Shown in pieces: positions 39,601-47,926 of a stretch of DNA of 64,000 nt. Position numbers and translations under genes: made by a program. Position 1 is the stretch's first letter; each line of letters opens with the position of its first letter. The notes beneath the pieces are model-generated. The model ran no database searches, was not told where the DNA came from, and was given only the letters and a program-made list of their open reading frames with translations. Source of the DNA: Tetramitus jugosus (taxonomy: Eukaryota > Heterolobosea > Eutetramitea > Acrasida > Vahlkampfiidae). Where the stretch lies: positions 372,001 to 436,000 of the forward strand of contig OW569347.1 of assembly GCA_937625935.1 (NCBI GenBank). Reading direction: 5' to 3'.

Positions 39601-40321
39601 TCATGGCCTTTCATTCCATCTCTCAATACACCAATCATCATTGTCATATCAATTGACGAGTGATGCCCAGGATAATCTCATTCATCTGAGTCAGAGGGTA
39701 CCATTAAGTATTGGAAGGCATGTGAGTCTATCATCGTTCACAACAACATCAACAACAATGACGACCAACATGTGGCTGACAATGGTATGGGACGCTGGAT
39801 TCTGTTGGAATTCTGTAGTGCACAACCTGCAAGCCACTCGACTGTGTGAATTGAATCCTCTGGATGTCTTCCAGTCAACATCAACAACAATGAGAGATGC
39901 TGCCCCTGGTAAGGCACGACCAGACAACATTCTAGCCTACACATTGATCCAGCTCTCTGACCTGATTGCCCTCCAAAAGAAACACCAAAAGGTGAATGAC
40001 CATACAAAGAGAAGACATGTCTTGTTAAGTCCATGTGATTCGGGCACGATGATACATGGAACATTCGACCGTGGAACCAACCCTCGTGTACAACCGCATT
40101 ATGACTCCACCAAAAATGTTGTTCGATTCCTGACATCCCATATAGGAACAAAAGGCAAGAGAACGTTCCAATATCCTTCTCCCCTTCGCAAAGCTGCTGC
40201 GAAAGACCCAGGGTCACCTCCAACGGATCCAAACCTTCTTACGAGTCGCGACGTTTGCGGGGCAGCAATTGCTCACAATGGAATTGTAATTGATTATTGG
40301 ACGGTTTTGTTACCCTATTGA
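36623..40321 (+). CDS. Type II membrane protein, possible PLC/GDPD-like phosphodiesterase fold
   Basis: 1232 residues from the ATG at 36623, no intron. A hydrophobic anchor at about 8-31 (IRWFLLIVVSVFIVTSLFFM) follows a short cytoplasmic N-terminus, so most of the protein should be luminal or extracellular. Residues about 70-200 hint at the start of a phosphodiesterase TIM barrel: DLNEWEQGINKGVTWFKVDL, then CFLMTHDPPDI and KITIALCFKYFLL, echoing the glycerophosphodiesterase/menorin pattern of a strand with an acidic metal ligand, then HD. Long insertions of Asn, His, Gln, Ala and Asp interrupt it. The C-terminal 300 residues are better ordered, with LWDFYLLPRI, MWLTMVWDAGFCWNS, HVLLSPCDSGTMIHGTFDRG and the end NGIVIDYWTVLLPY. 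I cannot name the family with certainty; treat the enzyme idea as a hypothesis. Confidence 0.6.
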   Translation: MGAFNSLIRWFLLIVVSVFIVTSLFFMYHIIVSDVDTVVRTTEENRTKRTPFSRLSDDENDPQLHHARQNAHIDYQVHSWDDLNEWEQGINKGVTWFKVDLFYTPSHICAQNRNSNHNDKNNSEKNQKKRACFLMTHDPPDINNPHKYNTTNDLIQMLRSWKQQKKHSNKSNNSNNSNNNNQKNQKNHQKKKKITIALCFKYFLLLDATRYLESRYFVDHRHHHSHRSTPSSSSSNNKKKLEWYLLNRNPCHVPPRFNTLNHDYNQQQQQQQTNHNDDDDDDEEDTMMVDLFPHMMKKMKRQQERSKNNSHDRATAAAVIHLYDHQYHSPYLLAHSSQQQPVAAAAAAAAADIGALHDKYGDDSDEDTTTTTTTTTIDHQFISLIDELYRELNAINDDDDDMDDKNNNNSSNMEQEWEYEFVLDESGTHGNGRDCLKKKWMRWSSTFISTRDPMIAFVSNQPYHHRFKILNEPVMDRTESVMTNDDENDKSTGGGNKAETEEDESSSEDDDNCKYLRRAQALRYGKFLHGEYPVLLWEPSHQAVIQQCIQLYLTGHDNDHPSSRNQRQRMSNIDKGSRAQSSSAVVLNDSGLRFSINIDPIMFRIFMSYYYPAANKYQTDNDIDSNSLPSLLPSDGNNSGSNHHHQTISVIDNPEYHNQLNHHVPNTHMMVNEPSIQHHIWMTSNDDDDNDDDDGQRQRKSPSTNSDMEKTSSTRRHTLLFSCVVDTLQQPSAAGQSAQLIHKCHYQIISYRSNDSDEDKGIVIHQTPLQPLSLPSSSTNHPTTTTTPLVVKRFISMRHQQQPSTSSSVQPNNHQMYQLYAMIESINGQYFVCELRYNIHTFTVHYQSHYLIQLLNNEERDKMEGRLLWDFYLLPRIESSSQQDILLLSSLQNNNQKNINDDDDGVDGDDTCEITIQLYQLRQDASQAAEPSLKQVGQHTEIHWKLMSESFSIQSMSMALSDRAIMMSSNNQYDGYLIFSVGVNRHGFKQSLVHGLSFHLSIHQSSLSYQLTSDAQDNLIHLSQRVPLSIGRHVSLSSFTTTSTTMTTNMWLTMVWDAGFCWNSVVHNLQATRLCELNPLDVFQSTSTTMRDAAPGKARPDNILAYTLIQLSDLIALQKKHQKVNDHTKRRHVLLSPCDSGTMIHGTFDRGTNPRVQPHYDSTKNVVRFLTSHIGTKGKRTFQYPSPLRKAAAKDPGSPPTDPNLLTSRDVCGAAIAHNGIVIDYWTVLLPY

Positions 40322-40902
40322 TTGAATATTGGCACATAAAAGGTAATATCTATCATTTCGGATTAGTGCGCGGACAGGTGCGACGCCAACTAAATTGGTT
40401 TATTCTTTTTCCTTCACCTCCCTCGGATGATACACCAATCTGCTGTGTGTGGGCAAGTAGACTTCGATTTATGCATTAGGAATTTTCGTCTGCGATTTCA
40501 TTCTTGCTACCCACACTCTGATCGCACACAACCCATACCCATACGTCCTAGCTTCCTTCAAACAACAATCACTTTCGTGTGGGTGATCACTGCTTGTCTG
40601 CCATCGTGAGTTTAATTGTCAGAGAGTACTTCTCAGTAAATAAATAGGACTCTTGTCCCTTCCAAGAAAAAAGAGAACAACAACAACACCAGCAAAAAAC
40701 AAAGAAACCATTTAGCTTTTGGATATAGCTTTTGACAATAACAACAACAACAATAATTACTCCTTTTATTTTTGCGCACACAGTAATCCCCCCTATAGCC
40801 ACCTACAACCTACCTAACCGGAATAACAATAACAAAATATTCACATTTATTGATATAAATCGTGTGTTGTAGATTTATCATCATCGAGTGAGTGTATGAA
40901 AT
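40322..40902. other. Long non-coding gap upstream of the zinc-finger gene
   Basis: 581 bp. It contains pyrimidine-rich stretches, short CAA/AAC repeats around 40678-40752 and several scattered GC-rich patches (GTGCGCGGACAGG near 40367). Short open frames here have no coding character and no homolog I recognise. It should hold the 3' UTR of the upstream gene and the promoter of the downstream gene. Confidence 0.5.
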
Positions 40903-41872
40903 ATGACGACCATGTGCTGTATTGAGGATTGTGATAAGCCCGCACCGATTCGAAACTACAAGAGTCTCAAACTGTATGTAGTGACAGCCAACAATAATAG
41001 AGTTTTTGTATTCTTCTGCTGCTGCATACACCGGTCATCATCAGTCATCATCATCAGTGATATCAATTCCACCTCTACTTGCTAGGGTGCGCAAGAGGTG
41101 GCTATTAACCACTTTATATCACACGACCTACTACTACCTACATTACTACTACTACTACTACTATTACTACTGTTGCAGCAGCAGCACCACCACCACCACC
41201 CATATCAACAACATCACATGTGACCAAATGCAATCCACTAACCAAAACAACAAACCATTCTTGTGTGTGAATATTGCCTTGTTGCTTTCTCTCTCTCTCT
41301 GTTTTTGATCACACACAAAATACTACATGCATCGCACCACCACCTCAACCACCACACACACAAAACTCGATTCAAAATGATGTGCATTTTGCATTTTCAT
41401 TTGTTGGTCAATGATGAATGAACAACTGCAGAAAGCATTGGAGACTGAAACCCAATCCAGGATCTCCACTCAAAGTCTGCACCAAACATTACAATTTGGA
41501 CTTGGATCTCCACAACAAAAGAAACAACAGCAGCAGCAGCAGCAGTGGTGGTGGTGGTAACAATAACAACAACAATAACAGTCATTCACAACGAGTCACT
41601 AGCAACAACACAAGTAATAGTAGTACCAACAATAGCAGCAGCAGTAGCAGCACTACCCTACGTACACATCACCGTACAACAATCAACAATAATGAACAAC
41701 AACATCAATCCAGCAACAATAACAACAACAACAATAACAAGGATCATTGTGATGAATCAATCATGCCTTCCTCATCATCTCAGCATCAGCGCTCCAACCA
41801 CCACTCAAGCAAAAGGTACCACAAGAGTGGTCAGCAAAACAATAATGACAATTCTTCAATGGTGAATGACTA

Positions 41873-41913
<41 letters not shown>

Positions 41914-43405
41914 AAATTCCACCCACTCCAGTCTCCAGAAAGAGAATGAGACAAAAATTAAATCATCATACTCTGAATACAACAAGTTCAACAACGCAAA
42001 GTTCAACAACAACAACGACGAGGACTAGTGCTGCTACAAAATCTACGACTGCTATGAATGCAACTCATCTCATCAATAGCAACAATAGAAAGAATAATAG
42101 TATACGTCGTTTGAATCCAAATCATTATCATCAGAAGCAGAATTTGAATAGAAAATCTCTCTATTCTGAATTGTACAAGAATAGTGATGACTATGATGAC
42201 AGCAGCGACAGTAATGATGAAGATGAAGAAGAAGATGAAGATGATGAATACAAAAAGAATAATGAGTCATCAGAAGATGATGACTTAAGCAAGAGCAGAG
42301 GCAGCAACGACAACAACCACCTTCTCATTTCTCAACCACAACAACAACAACAACAACGACATGTATCATCAACCACCTCTACCACCTCTTCCACCACAAT
42401 AGGAGGATACAATACTGCTCCTCCTCAACCATTCATTTCCAATTGTATTCTCATGTTCAACTCGAGCAATGAACCAAGGTAATCAAACAACAAAATTCAA
42501 TAGGACTTGTTAACACATGTGTATTTTATGTCTGTACGAACGATACTGATTTTTTTTTAATCTATTATATCTATAGTGTAAAATACAGTCTGAAAACATT
42601 GCATCATTACGATACAACAGCAATCATGGATAATGATGGATGTGGTAGTCGTGAAGATGATAACAATTATAATAATAATGATAATCATTCGAATCATACA
42701 AATTATTCATCCGTCATGATGGATGATCACAACAATAACAACAACAACAACAGTAATACTACTACCACCACCACCACAAGTGCATTATCACACATGGTTG
42801 TTGTTAACAATGGAGGTGGTGAAATATGTCGCTTGCTCATGACAGAACAGCAATCCATGTTTCTAGAGGATGAACATGCCAATCGATTTCAACTCTGTTT
42901 CAACACGGATACTCTACACTTTCAATGGTTGTTACTCTCCATGATTCACACTTGTCAAACGAGTAGTAATAGTAGTAGTAATAGTAGTAGTATTCCTGAT
43001 ACGACCACTGATACAACCAGTGATACAATGTGGACTCATCCTCCTGCTGTTATTACTACTACCGCTCCTGTGCCTGCTACTGATTCGAGTACTGTTGCTG
43101 CTCCTACAATTGTAGACACTACTACTACTACTACTACTATGACTACTACTACCACTACGACTGACTCTTCTTCGATCACAATAGCCAACACGACTGACTC
43201 ACAAGCAACAACCACTACAGTCCATTCAATGGATGACAAGATTTCAACAGATTCCAATGCTGCTGCTACAACTGTGACAACCTCTCTTCCAAGACAAATC
43301 TCTTCATACTCTGATCTACAGTGGAATGAGATTGAGTGGAGTGAATCAAGTGTACGTATCAGAGATCAGACCTTTGGTTCATTGAAGCTCTTCTTCTTTC
43401 GATAA
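40903..43405 (+). CDS. Putative treble-clef/GATA-like zinc-finger protein, three exons
   Basis: Reconstructed from exons 40903-40973, 41432-42478 and 42577-43405, 648 residues. Exon 1 codes MTTMCCIEDCDKPAPIRNYK and ends in phase 2. The exon 2 join gives LKHWRLKPNPGSPLKVCTKH. Together they offer a metal-binding set C6/C10 and C40/H43 with a WR...P.G...LxxC core that resembles GATA fingers, though spacing and the final His differ. Exon 2 then runs through Asn, Ser, Ala, Thr and acidic low-complexity sequence with basic patches. The second join restores NEPSVKYSLKTL, and exon 3 contains a better-ordered segment, EHANRFQLCFNTDTLHFQWL, a Thr-rich linker and the end DLQWNEIEWSESSVRIRDQT. A nuclear regulator is plausible. 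Not recognised as a named family. Stop TAA at 43403; AATAAA at 43426. Confidence 0.62.
40974..41431 (+). other. Intron 1 of the zinc-finger gene (458 nt)
   Basis: GTATGT donor and CTGCAG acceptor. Frame is continuous only when it is removed. It contains ACT/TAC repeats, CAG/CAC runs near 41171-41201 and CT-rich sequence near 41284-41301. It is much longer than the other introns in the window, which are 61-140 nt. Confidence 0.7.
42479..42576 (+). other. Intron 2 of the zinc-finger gene (98 nt)
   Basis: GTAATC donor after GAACCAAG and a T-rich tract ending ATCTATAG. Without splicing the exon 2 frame stops immediately at 42480-42482. With splicing AG+T makes Ser and the frame continues for 829 nt. 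Confidence 0.78.
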
Positions 43406-43578
43406 CACTCTCTCTCGAACGAGAAAATAAAAGTTTAGAACTGAGAAAACGAAGAGAGAATGTACTCTCGTTCAATGATAACAATAGACTGTTGTTCTTC
43501 TTTTATTTCATGTGGATGGGTGTCTGTTGATAGCAGTGTGCCCTCTCATTATCGTTACCATTATAATGACTGGTCCAT

Positions 43579-45978
43579 TTATTTGCTTGGTTTGGAGATG
43601 ATGCGCAATGGATGAGCCTCCGTGTTGAACACCCACTCATCCAATGACACAATCGAGTGATCTTCGACAAACAGGAGGAACAAGTACTTGAGTGTTTCTG
43701 CGAGGAAGAAACTTTGTTGCATATCGTCGTGCACCGGTGGTATTTGGTCCACATTTCTAATACCGCTGTATCCATGCTCCGTCCTGCAATACTTTTCAAT
43801 CGATTCAAAAATGTTCCATCCCATCTCTCCATACTCTGTGTTGTTTGTGACACGATACAGGACAAATAGACTCTCTACGGTCTCTGGTCGAAGAATGTAG
43901 TGTCTGGCATCGAGTGATACATCTCCATTGTCTGCATTGAATCTGAATGTCTCTGGTCCCAGTCCAGTCTTACTCATCCGATATGTCTCATAGCATCCAT
44001 TCACGATTCCATGAGCCAATTGAATCATTGGATTGGCATATCTCTCATATCCATTCTCATCTACTGTTCGATCATTCAGATGGGAACGGGTTTTGAGTTG
44101 TGGTGATTGGATAGATGGTGATGAGGAGGAGGAGGACGACGACGAGAAGAGAGAGCCATACTTTTGGAAGAGTGAGGACTTGGAAGGTGATGACAGCAGA
44201 GAGTTCGATGATGATGGTGAATCCTTCTGTTCATCGTGAACGTGATGATGCTCACCTAGAGCAATCATTCCGGCCATGAAGCACACCAAGTGATCCTCCT
44301 TGTAATTGTAGTGACCATTGATCAATTCAGCAAGGAACACTGTCATGTCATTTTTCTTCTTATCACTCTTACTACTGTTCTCATTATTGTTGTTGTTGCT
44401 CTTGGGGTCATTCTGACTCTTGTCAAACACAAATGTCAATCGATTCATGATTCCAGTCACTGCTCGATTGTACATGTCTCTGTACATGCTCTCACTCTTG
44501 TTGGTCAACAGGTACTGCTTCAACAGATATTCATAGTACGAATCGCCCAGTGCACCCAACTTTGCCTGCACATCACCTGTCCACTGTGCTTGTTCAGGGT
44601 GGAACATGACAGGATAGAGTCCATCTGATGGTTCATGTCTCTTCATGACATTCATCACACGTGTCACTGCTTCGTCATACTGTGCATCACGAGTCAATTG
44701 AGACAATTTTCGAAACTCGAGTTGAACACTGCCAAACTCTGACAGGATACTAGACATGTGATTCCACGAATAATTCCTCTTTTCACCGGATTTGAAATTG
44801 ATGGATGAGTAGGGCAGGCCAGTGTTGCTAGAGAAGGCTGGCATCAAACAATCAGCATACTCCTTTGCTTTGGTGAGCAAGTTTTGAATCAGTGGTGCAA
44901 AAGTGGGTGCAGTTGATGCCATTGCAGATGATGCGCTCACACTGCTCATAGTAGTAGTAGCACTCATAGTAGTAGGAGTAGTAGTAGTAGTAGTAGTAGG
45001 AGATACAGTAGTGGCCATCTCATATGCACTCAACATTCCACCAATGACACGAATCGTTGTCTCAAACACACTACCATCCCAATCCAATATGGAACAGTGG
45101 GGAAATGATTCACTGGCCAAGTATTCGAGTGCTCTGTTGAATTCAGAGCTCATTCCCATGAGAAACATGGTGTCCAGTGAGTCAATCAATGTCATTGCCA
45201 TTTGATAATGATTGGGTGACAAGTGTTGATTGTGTGGATTCTTGGCCCAATTGTGCGTTGATTTACTCAATGGTTTCAACTCATCACTACCCATGGCATA
45301 CTTTTCATAATTGTGATAGGCGTGCATGAATGATTGACGAATAGAGTGACGACGATGCACATGACTCTTTTTTTCTTGTTGATTATTGTTATGATTGTTA
45401 TTCAATAATGATGATGATGATAAATGATATTCGTCCTTGATACGCATGGTTACAAATGGTTTCATGGATGGTATGACCTTACTCGGATCCACCATATTAT
45501 TCAAGTACCACTGTTTCATATAGATTGCTTCTTCTTGTTTCTTCTTTTCTTGTTCAACAGTCATGGCAGTAGTAGTAGTCGTAGTAGTCGTAGTAGTAGT
45601 AGTCGTCGTCGGCTTCATAGTTGATGCTTTTGTTGTTATTGTATCTATTGTTGTTGTTGCTGTTGTTATTGATGGTGGTGGTGGTGGTGGTGGTGAATTC
45701 TTGTATTTGGACACATAGAAGACAAATGTAAAGAGCAGTGACAGAATCAACAATGCAATCACAATGGATTGTTTGTTCCATTTCTTGTAATTGTGATTGC
45801 CCTTGATATTACTATTGTTGATGCTTGATGATGTATAATGCTTGGCATAGAGTGGTTGAACAGGTGATGATGACGACGATGAATCCATGATGGTTGTTGT
45901 TGTGTTTGTGGTTCGGTCATTGGTTCGGAGTCGATTGGACATGTTGGCCAATGATGAAGAGGCCTGCGTATTACTCAT
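43579..45978 (-). CDS. Mannosyl-oligosaccharide 1,2-alpha-mannosidase, class I (GH47)
   Basis: N-glycan trimming enzyme of the ER or Golgi, 799 residues. A type II anchor at about 70-90 (QSIVIALLILSLLFTFVFYV) follows a Ser/Thr/Asn-rich cytoplasmic tail. A Thr-rich stem comes next, and the GH47 barrel starts near residue 190. Landmarks in order: TLIDSLDTMFLMG, FETTIRVIGGMLSAY with an acidic active-site residue, DGLYPVMF, HLVCFMAGMIALGEH, then YILRPETVESLFVLYR with a second catalytic acid. The C-terminal block PPVHDDMQQSFFLAETLKYL precedes FNTEAHPL, whose Thr binds the catalytic calcium. The arrangement resembles ER mannosidase I and Golgi mannosidase I rather than EDEM proteins. Two insertions of Ser/Asn/Lys occur in loops (Thr-rich after FETTIRV, Ser-rich after GMIALGEH). 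The 5' end faces the eIF4B gene. Confidence 0.92.
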   Translation of the reverse strand: MSNTQASSSLANMSNRLRTNDRTTNTTTTIMDSSSSSSPVQPLYAKHYTSSSINNSNIKGNHNYKKWNKQSIVIALLILSLLFTFVFYVSKYKNSPPPPPPPSITTATTTIDTITTKASTMKPTTTTTTTTTTTTTTAMTVEQEKKKQEEAIYMKQWYLNNMVDPSKVIPSMKPFVTMRIKDEYHLSSSSLLNNNHNNNQQEKKSHVHRRHSIRQSFMHAYHNYEKYAMGSDELKPLSKSTHNWAKNPHNQHLSPNHYQMAMTLIDSLDTMFLMGMSSEFNRALEYLASESFPHCSILDWDGSVFETTIRVIGGMLSAYEMATTVSPTTTTTTTPTTMSATTTMSSVSASSAMASTAPTFAPLIQNLLTKAKEYADCLMPAFSSNTGLPYSSINFKSGEKRNYSWNHMSSILSEFGSVQLEFRKLSQLTRDAQYDEAVTRVMNVMKRHEPSDGLYPVMFHPEQAQWTGDVQAKLGALGDSYYEYLLKQYLLTNKSESMYRDMYNRAVTGIMNRLTFVFDKSQNDPKSNNNNNENSSKSDKKKNDMTVFLAELINGHYNYKEDHLVCFMAGMIALGEHHHVHDEQKDSPSSSNSLLSSPSKSSLFQKYGSLFSSSSSSSSSPSIQSPQLKTRSHLNDRTVDENGYERYANPMIQLAHGIVNGCYETYRMSKTGLGPETFRFNADNGDVSLDARHYILRPETVESLFVLYRVTNNTEYGEMGWNIFESIEKYCRTEHGYSGIRNVDQIPPVHDDMQQSFFLAETLKYLFLLFVEDHSIVSLDEWVFNTEAHPLRIISKPSK

Positions 45979-46317
45979 CCTTTTGTGTGTGTCAAATGTC
46001 CCCTATGGATTGCTGTGGTTGTTCTTGGTTGTTGGTTTCACGTGTTTTTTCTGACTCTAGTCGGACCTTTCTGTGATGTGGAGGGAATCTCCGACTGCCA
46101 ATTACAGAATGACGGAAAAAAATTGTAATGATCCTTTTCACACACGAACTTGTTCTTCAAGGATTGATTCTTTTTTTTTGCGCTCGTTCATGCTGTGTGG
46201 AGTTTGTTCTTCTTTCTGGAGATTGATTTCCCACATAAAAAAAAAACCACAACCACAACCACACACACGTTCACACAACAAACCGACACACACACAACCA
46301 AAAACCAAACACGTACA
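45979..46317. promoter_or_regulatory. Divergent intergenic region between mannosidase and eIF4B genes
   Basis: 339 bp between two outward-facing ATGs. It has two A/T homopolymer tracts (around 46170-46179 and 46239-46248), TTTTTTGCGCTCG near 46173-46185 and an ACACA-rich leader just before the eIF4B start. The open frame upstream of the eIF4B ATG begins at a non-ATG codon and looks like 5' UTR. Confidence 0.55.
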
Positions 46318-47892
46318 ATGTCAAACAAAGCAAAGAAGGCAAGCAACAAGAAAATTTCTCTCGGTGACTTCCAAAAGATGACTGCCACCTCCAACGCCAC
46401 TCCCACTTCCTCTTCATGGGCTGATGAGATGGATGAGGATGAAGTCTTTGGCAGCAGCACTACCACTTCCAACACTTCTGGCACCACCACTGATCTCAGA
46501 TCATTGATTGATTCTAGTCAACAACAACAGTCATCATCATCACCATTTGGCAGAAGATCCTATGCACCATCCAACAATCAATTTGAACAGGGTGCTGAAG
46601 ACAGATCTTCTTCATGGTCCAGACATGAGAGCAGCAACAGTGGTGGTTTCAACAGTGGCAGCAGCTTCAATAGTGGTGGCTTCAACAGTGGCAGCAGCTT
46701 CAACAGACACGAGGGCAGCAGTTTCAACAGACATGAGAGCAGCAGCAGAGCTCCTGCTGAACAACACGAGATGCCAACTGAGGCACCATTCGTTCTCTTT
46801 ATCAAAAATTTGCCATTCCAGACTACGAAAGACGACGTAGCAGACTTTTTTGAAGAAGTGGCTCAAGTCAGAGTGGACAATGTCATTCTCCCAATAGACA
46901 GAGAAAGAGAAGGCAGAATCAAGGGCAGAGGCTATGTTGAATTTGGTGATTTGGAGTCTCTGAAGGCTGCTCTCGATCTCAACGGCAGAGGATTCATGGG
47001 CAGAAACATTTTTATTGATCTCACTGACCCAGATACTGCTCAAAAGATGACCATTCTGAACAGAGAAGGTGGTGGATTCGAGAGAGGTGGTGCCATGAGA
47101 GAACCAACCATTGCTGATCAAGCAGATTCTTGGAGAGGAAACGACGGTGGTGCAAGACCTAATCTGTTTGGAAGATCCAGTGGTGGTGGTGGTGCTGGTG
47201 GTGGCAACAGACAATTTAATAGATACAATGAACGTGACGATGAAGAGTCATCCTTTGAGGAGAGAAGACCGAGAAGAGAGAGAGAACCAGAAGGACCATC
47301 ATTTGAAGAAAAGTTTGCCATGCAAAGACAACGCAAGCAAGAAGAACGGCCATATCAACAGAGAAGACAAAACAACAACAACAGACCATCCAGATACAAC
47401 AACAATCAAGAGATTGATGAGAGTGATCCATTGTTTGCAGCCACCAGTGCTCAAACAGAGAGACCAAAGCTCCAACTCAAGGAAAGAACTGTTGCTCAAC
47501 CAACTGCCGCCAAGACTACCTCTGGTTCCATTTTCGGAGAGGGCAAGGCATGGGAGGAGACTGATGAGTTGAGAAACCGTGTAGAAAAGTTGGCTGTTGC
47601 CGAGAAGAAATCTTCTGCTACTACGACACCAAAACAACCACAACAAAGCAACAATGCTGAAGAAGACAATGACGGATTCGAACAAAGAATTGAGAAGAAG
47701 GCTTATCCAAAGAAGAAGGGTATGGACTTTGCAAACTTTAAGAGCAGATCCAGCAACAGAGACGTTGAACGTTCTCGATCTGAACCTGTTGCTGAAAAGA
47801 AGGAAGAAAAGCAAACTGTGAGCAGTGGCAAGAAACAAGACAAGCCAAAGACTGATAACGCATGGGCTGCTCTTGAATCTGTTGACGAGTAA
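46318..47892 (+). CDS. EIF4B: Eukaryotic translation initiation factor 4B (eIF4B) homolog
   Basis: RNA-binding cofactor of the eIF4A helicase in cap-dependent translation initiation, 524 residues. The N-terminus SNKAKKASNKKISLGDF followed by SSWADEMDEDE reproduces the Lys-rich, ISLxDF and SWADE order of animal eIF4B. One RRM lies at about 158-240: FVLFIKNLPFQTTKDDVADF with RNP2-like FIKNLP, then KGRGYVEFGDLESLKAAL with RNP1-like GRGYVEF. A Gly/Arg/Asn region (GGGGAGGGNRQFNRY) and a long Arg/Glu/Gln-rich, likely disordered tail follow. Between the SWADE box and the RRM is a tandem repeat of an 11-residue Ser/Gly/Phe/Asn unit. The start ATG at 46318 follows an A/C-rich leader. The gene is convergent with the MFS transporter, with only 34 nt between stops. 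Confidence 0.88.
   Translation: MSNKAKKASNKKISLGDFQKMTATSNATPTSSSWADEMDEDEVFGSSTTTSNTSGTTTDLRSLIDSSQQQQSSSSPFGRRSYAPSNNQFEQGAEDRSSSWSRHESSNSGGFNSGSSFNSGGFNSGSSFNRHEGSSFNRHESSSRAPAEQHEMPTEAPFVLFIKNLPFQTTKDDVADFFEEVAQVRVDNVILPIDREREGRIKGRGYVEFGDLESLKAALDLNGRGFMGRNIFIDLTDPDTAQKMTILNREGGGFERGGAMREPTIADQADSWRGNDGGARPNLFGRSSGGGGAGGGNRQFNRYNERDDEESSFEERRPRREREPEGPSFEEKFAMQRQRKQEERPYQQRRQNNNNRPSRYNNNQEIDESDPLFAATSAQTERPKLQLKERTVAQPTAAKTTSGSIFGEGKAWEETDELRNRVEKLAVAEKKSSATTTPKQPQQSNNAEEDNDGFEQRIEKKAYPKKKGMDFANFKSRSSNRDVERSRSEPVAEKKEEKQTVSSGKKQDKPKTDNAWAALESVDE
46639..46704 (+). repeat. Two tandem copies of a 33-nt unit inside the eIF4B gene
   Basis: Copies at 46639-46671 and 46672-46704 encode SGGFNSGSSFN twice. 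They are followed by two shorter related units, RHEGSSFN and RHESSS. The low-complexity linker has grown by in-frame duplication. Confidence 0.85.
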
Positions 47893-47926
47893 ATCATCTT
47901 TTAATTTGTTTAGTAAGCGTTTTACT

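Noticed and set aside
40322-40902. Small ORFs of about 60 codons in the long gap
   Set aside because: No homology, no compositional signal and no splice links to the flanking genes.
46195-46317. N-terminal extension of eIF4B rich in Thr and His
   Set aside because: Starts at a non-ATG codon and lies in an A/C-rich leader; the eIF4B-like N-terminus begins at 46318.
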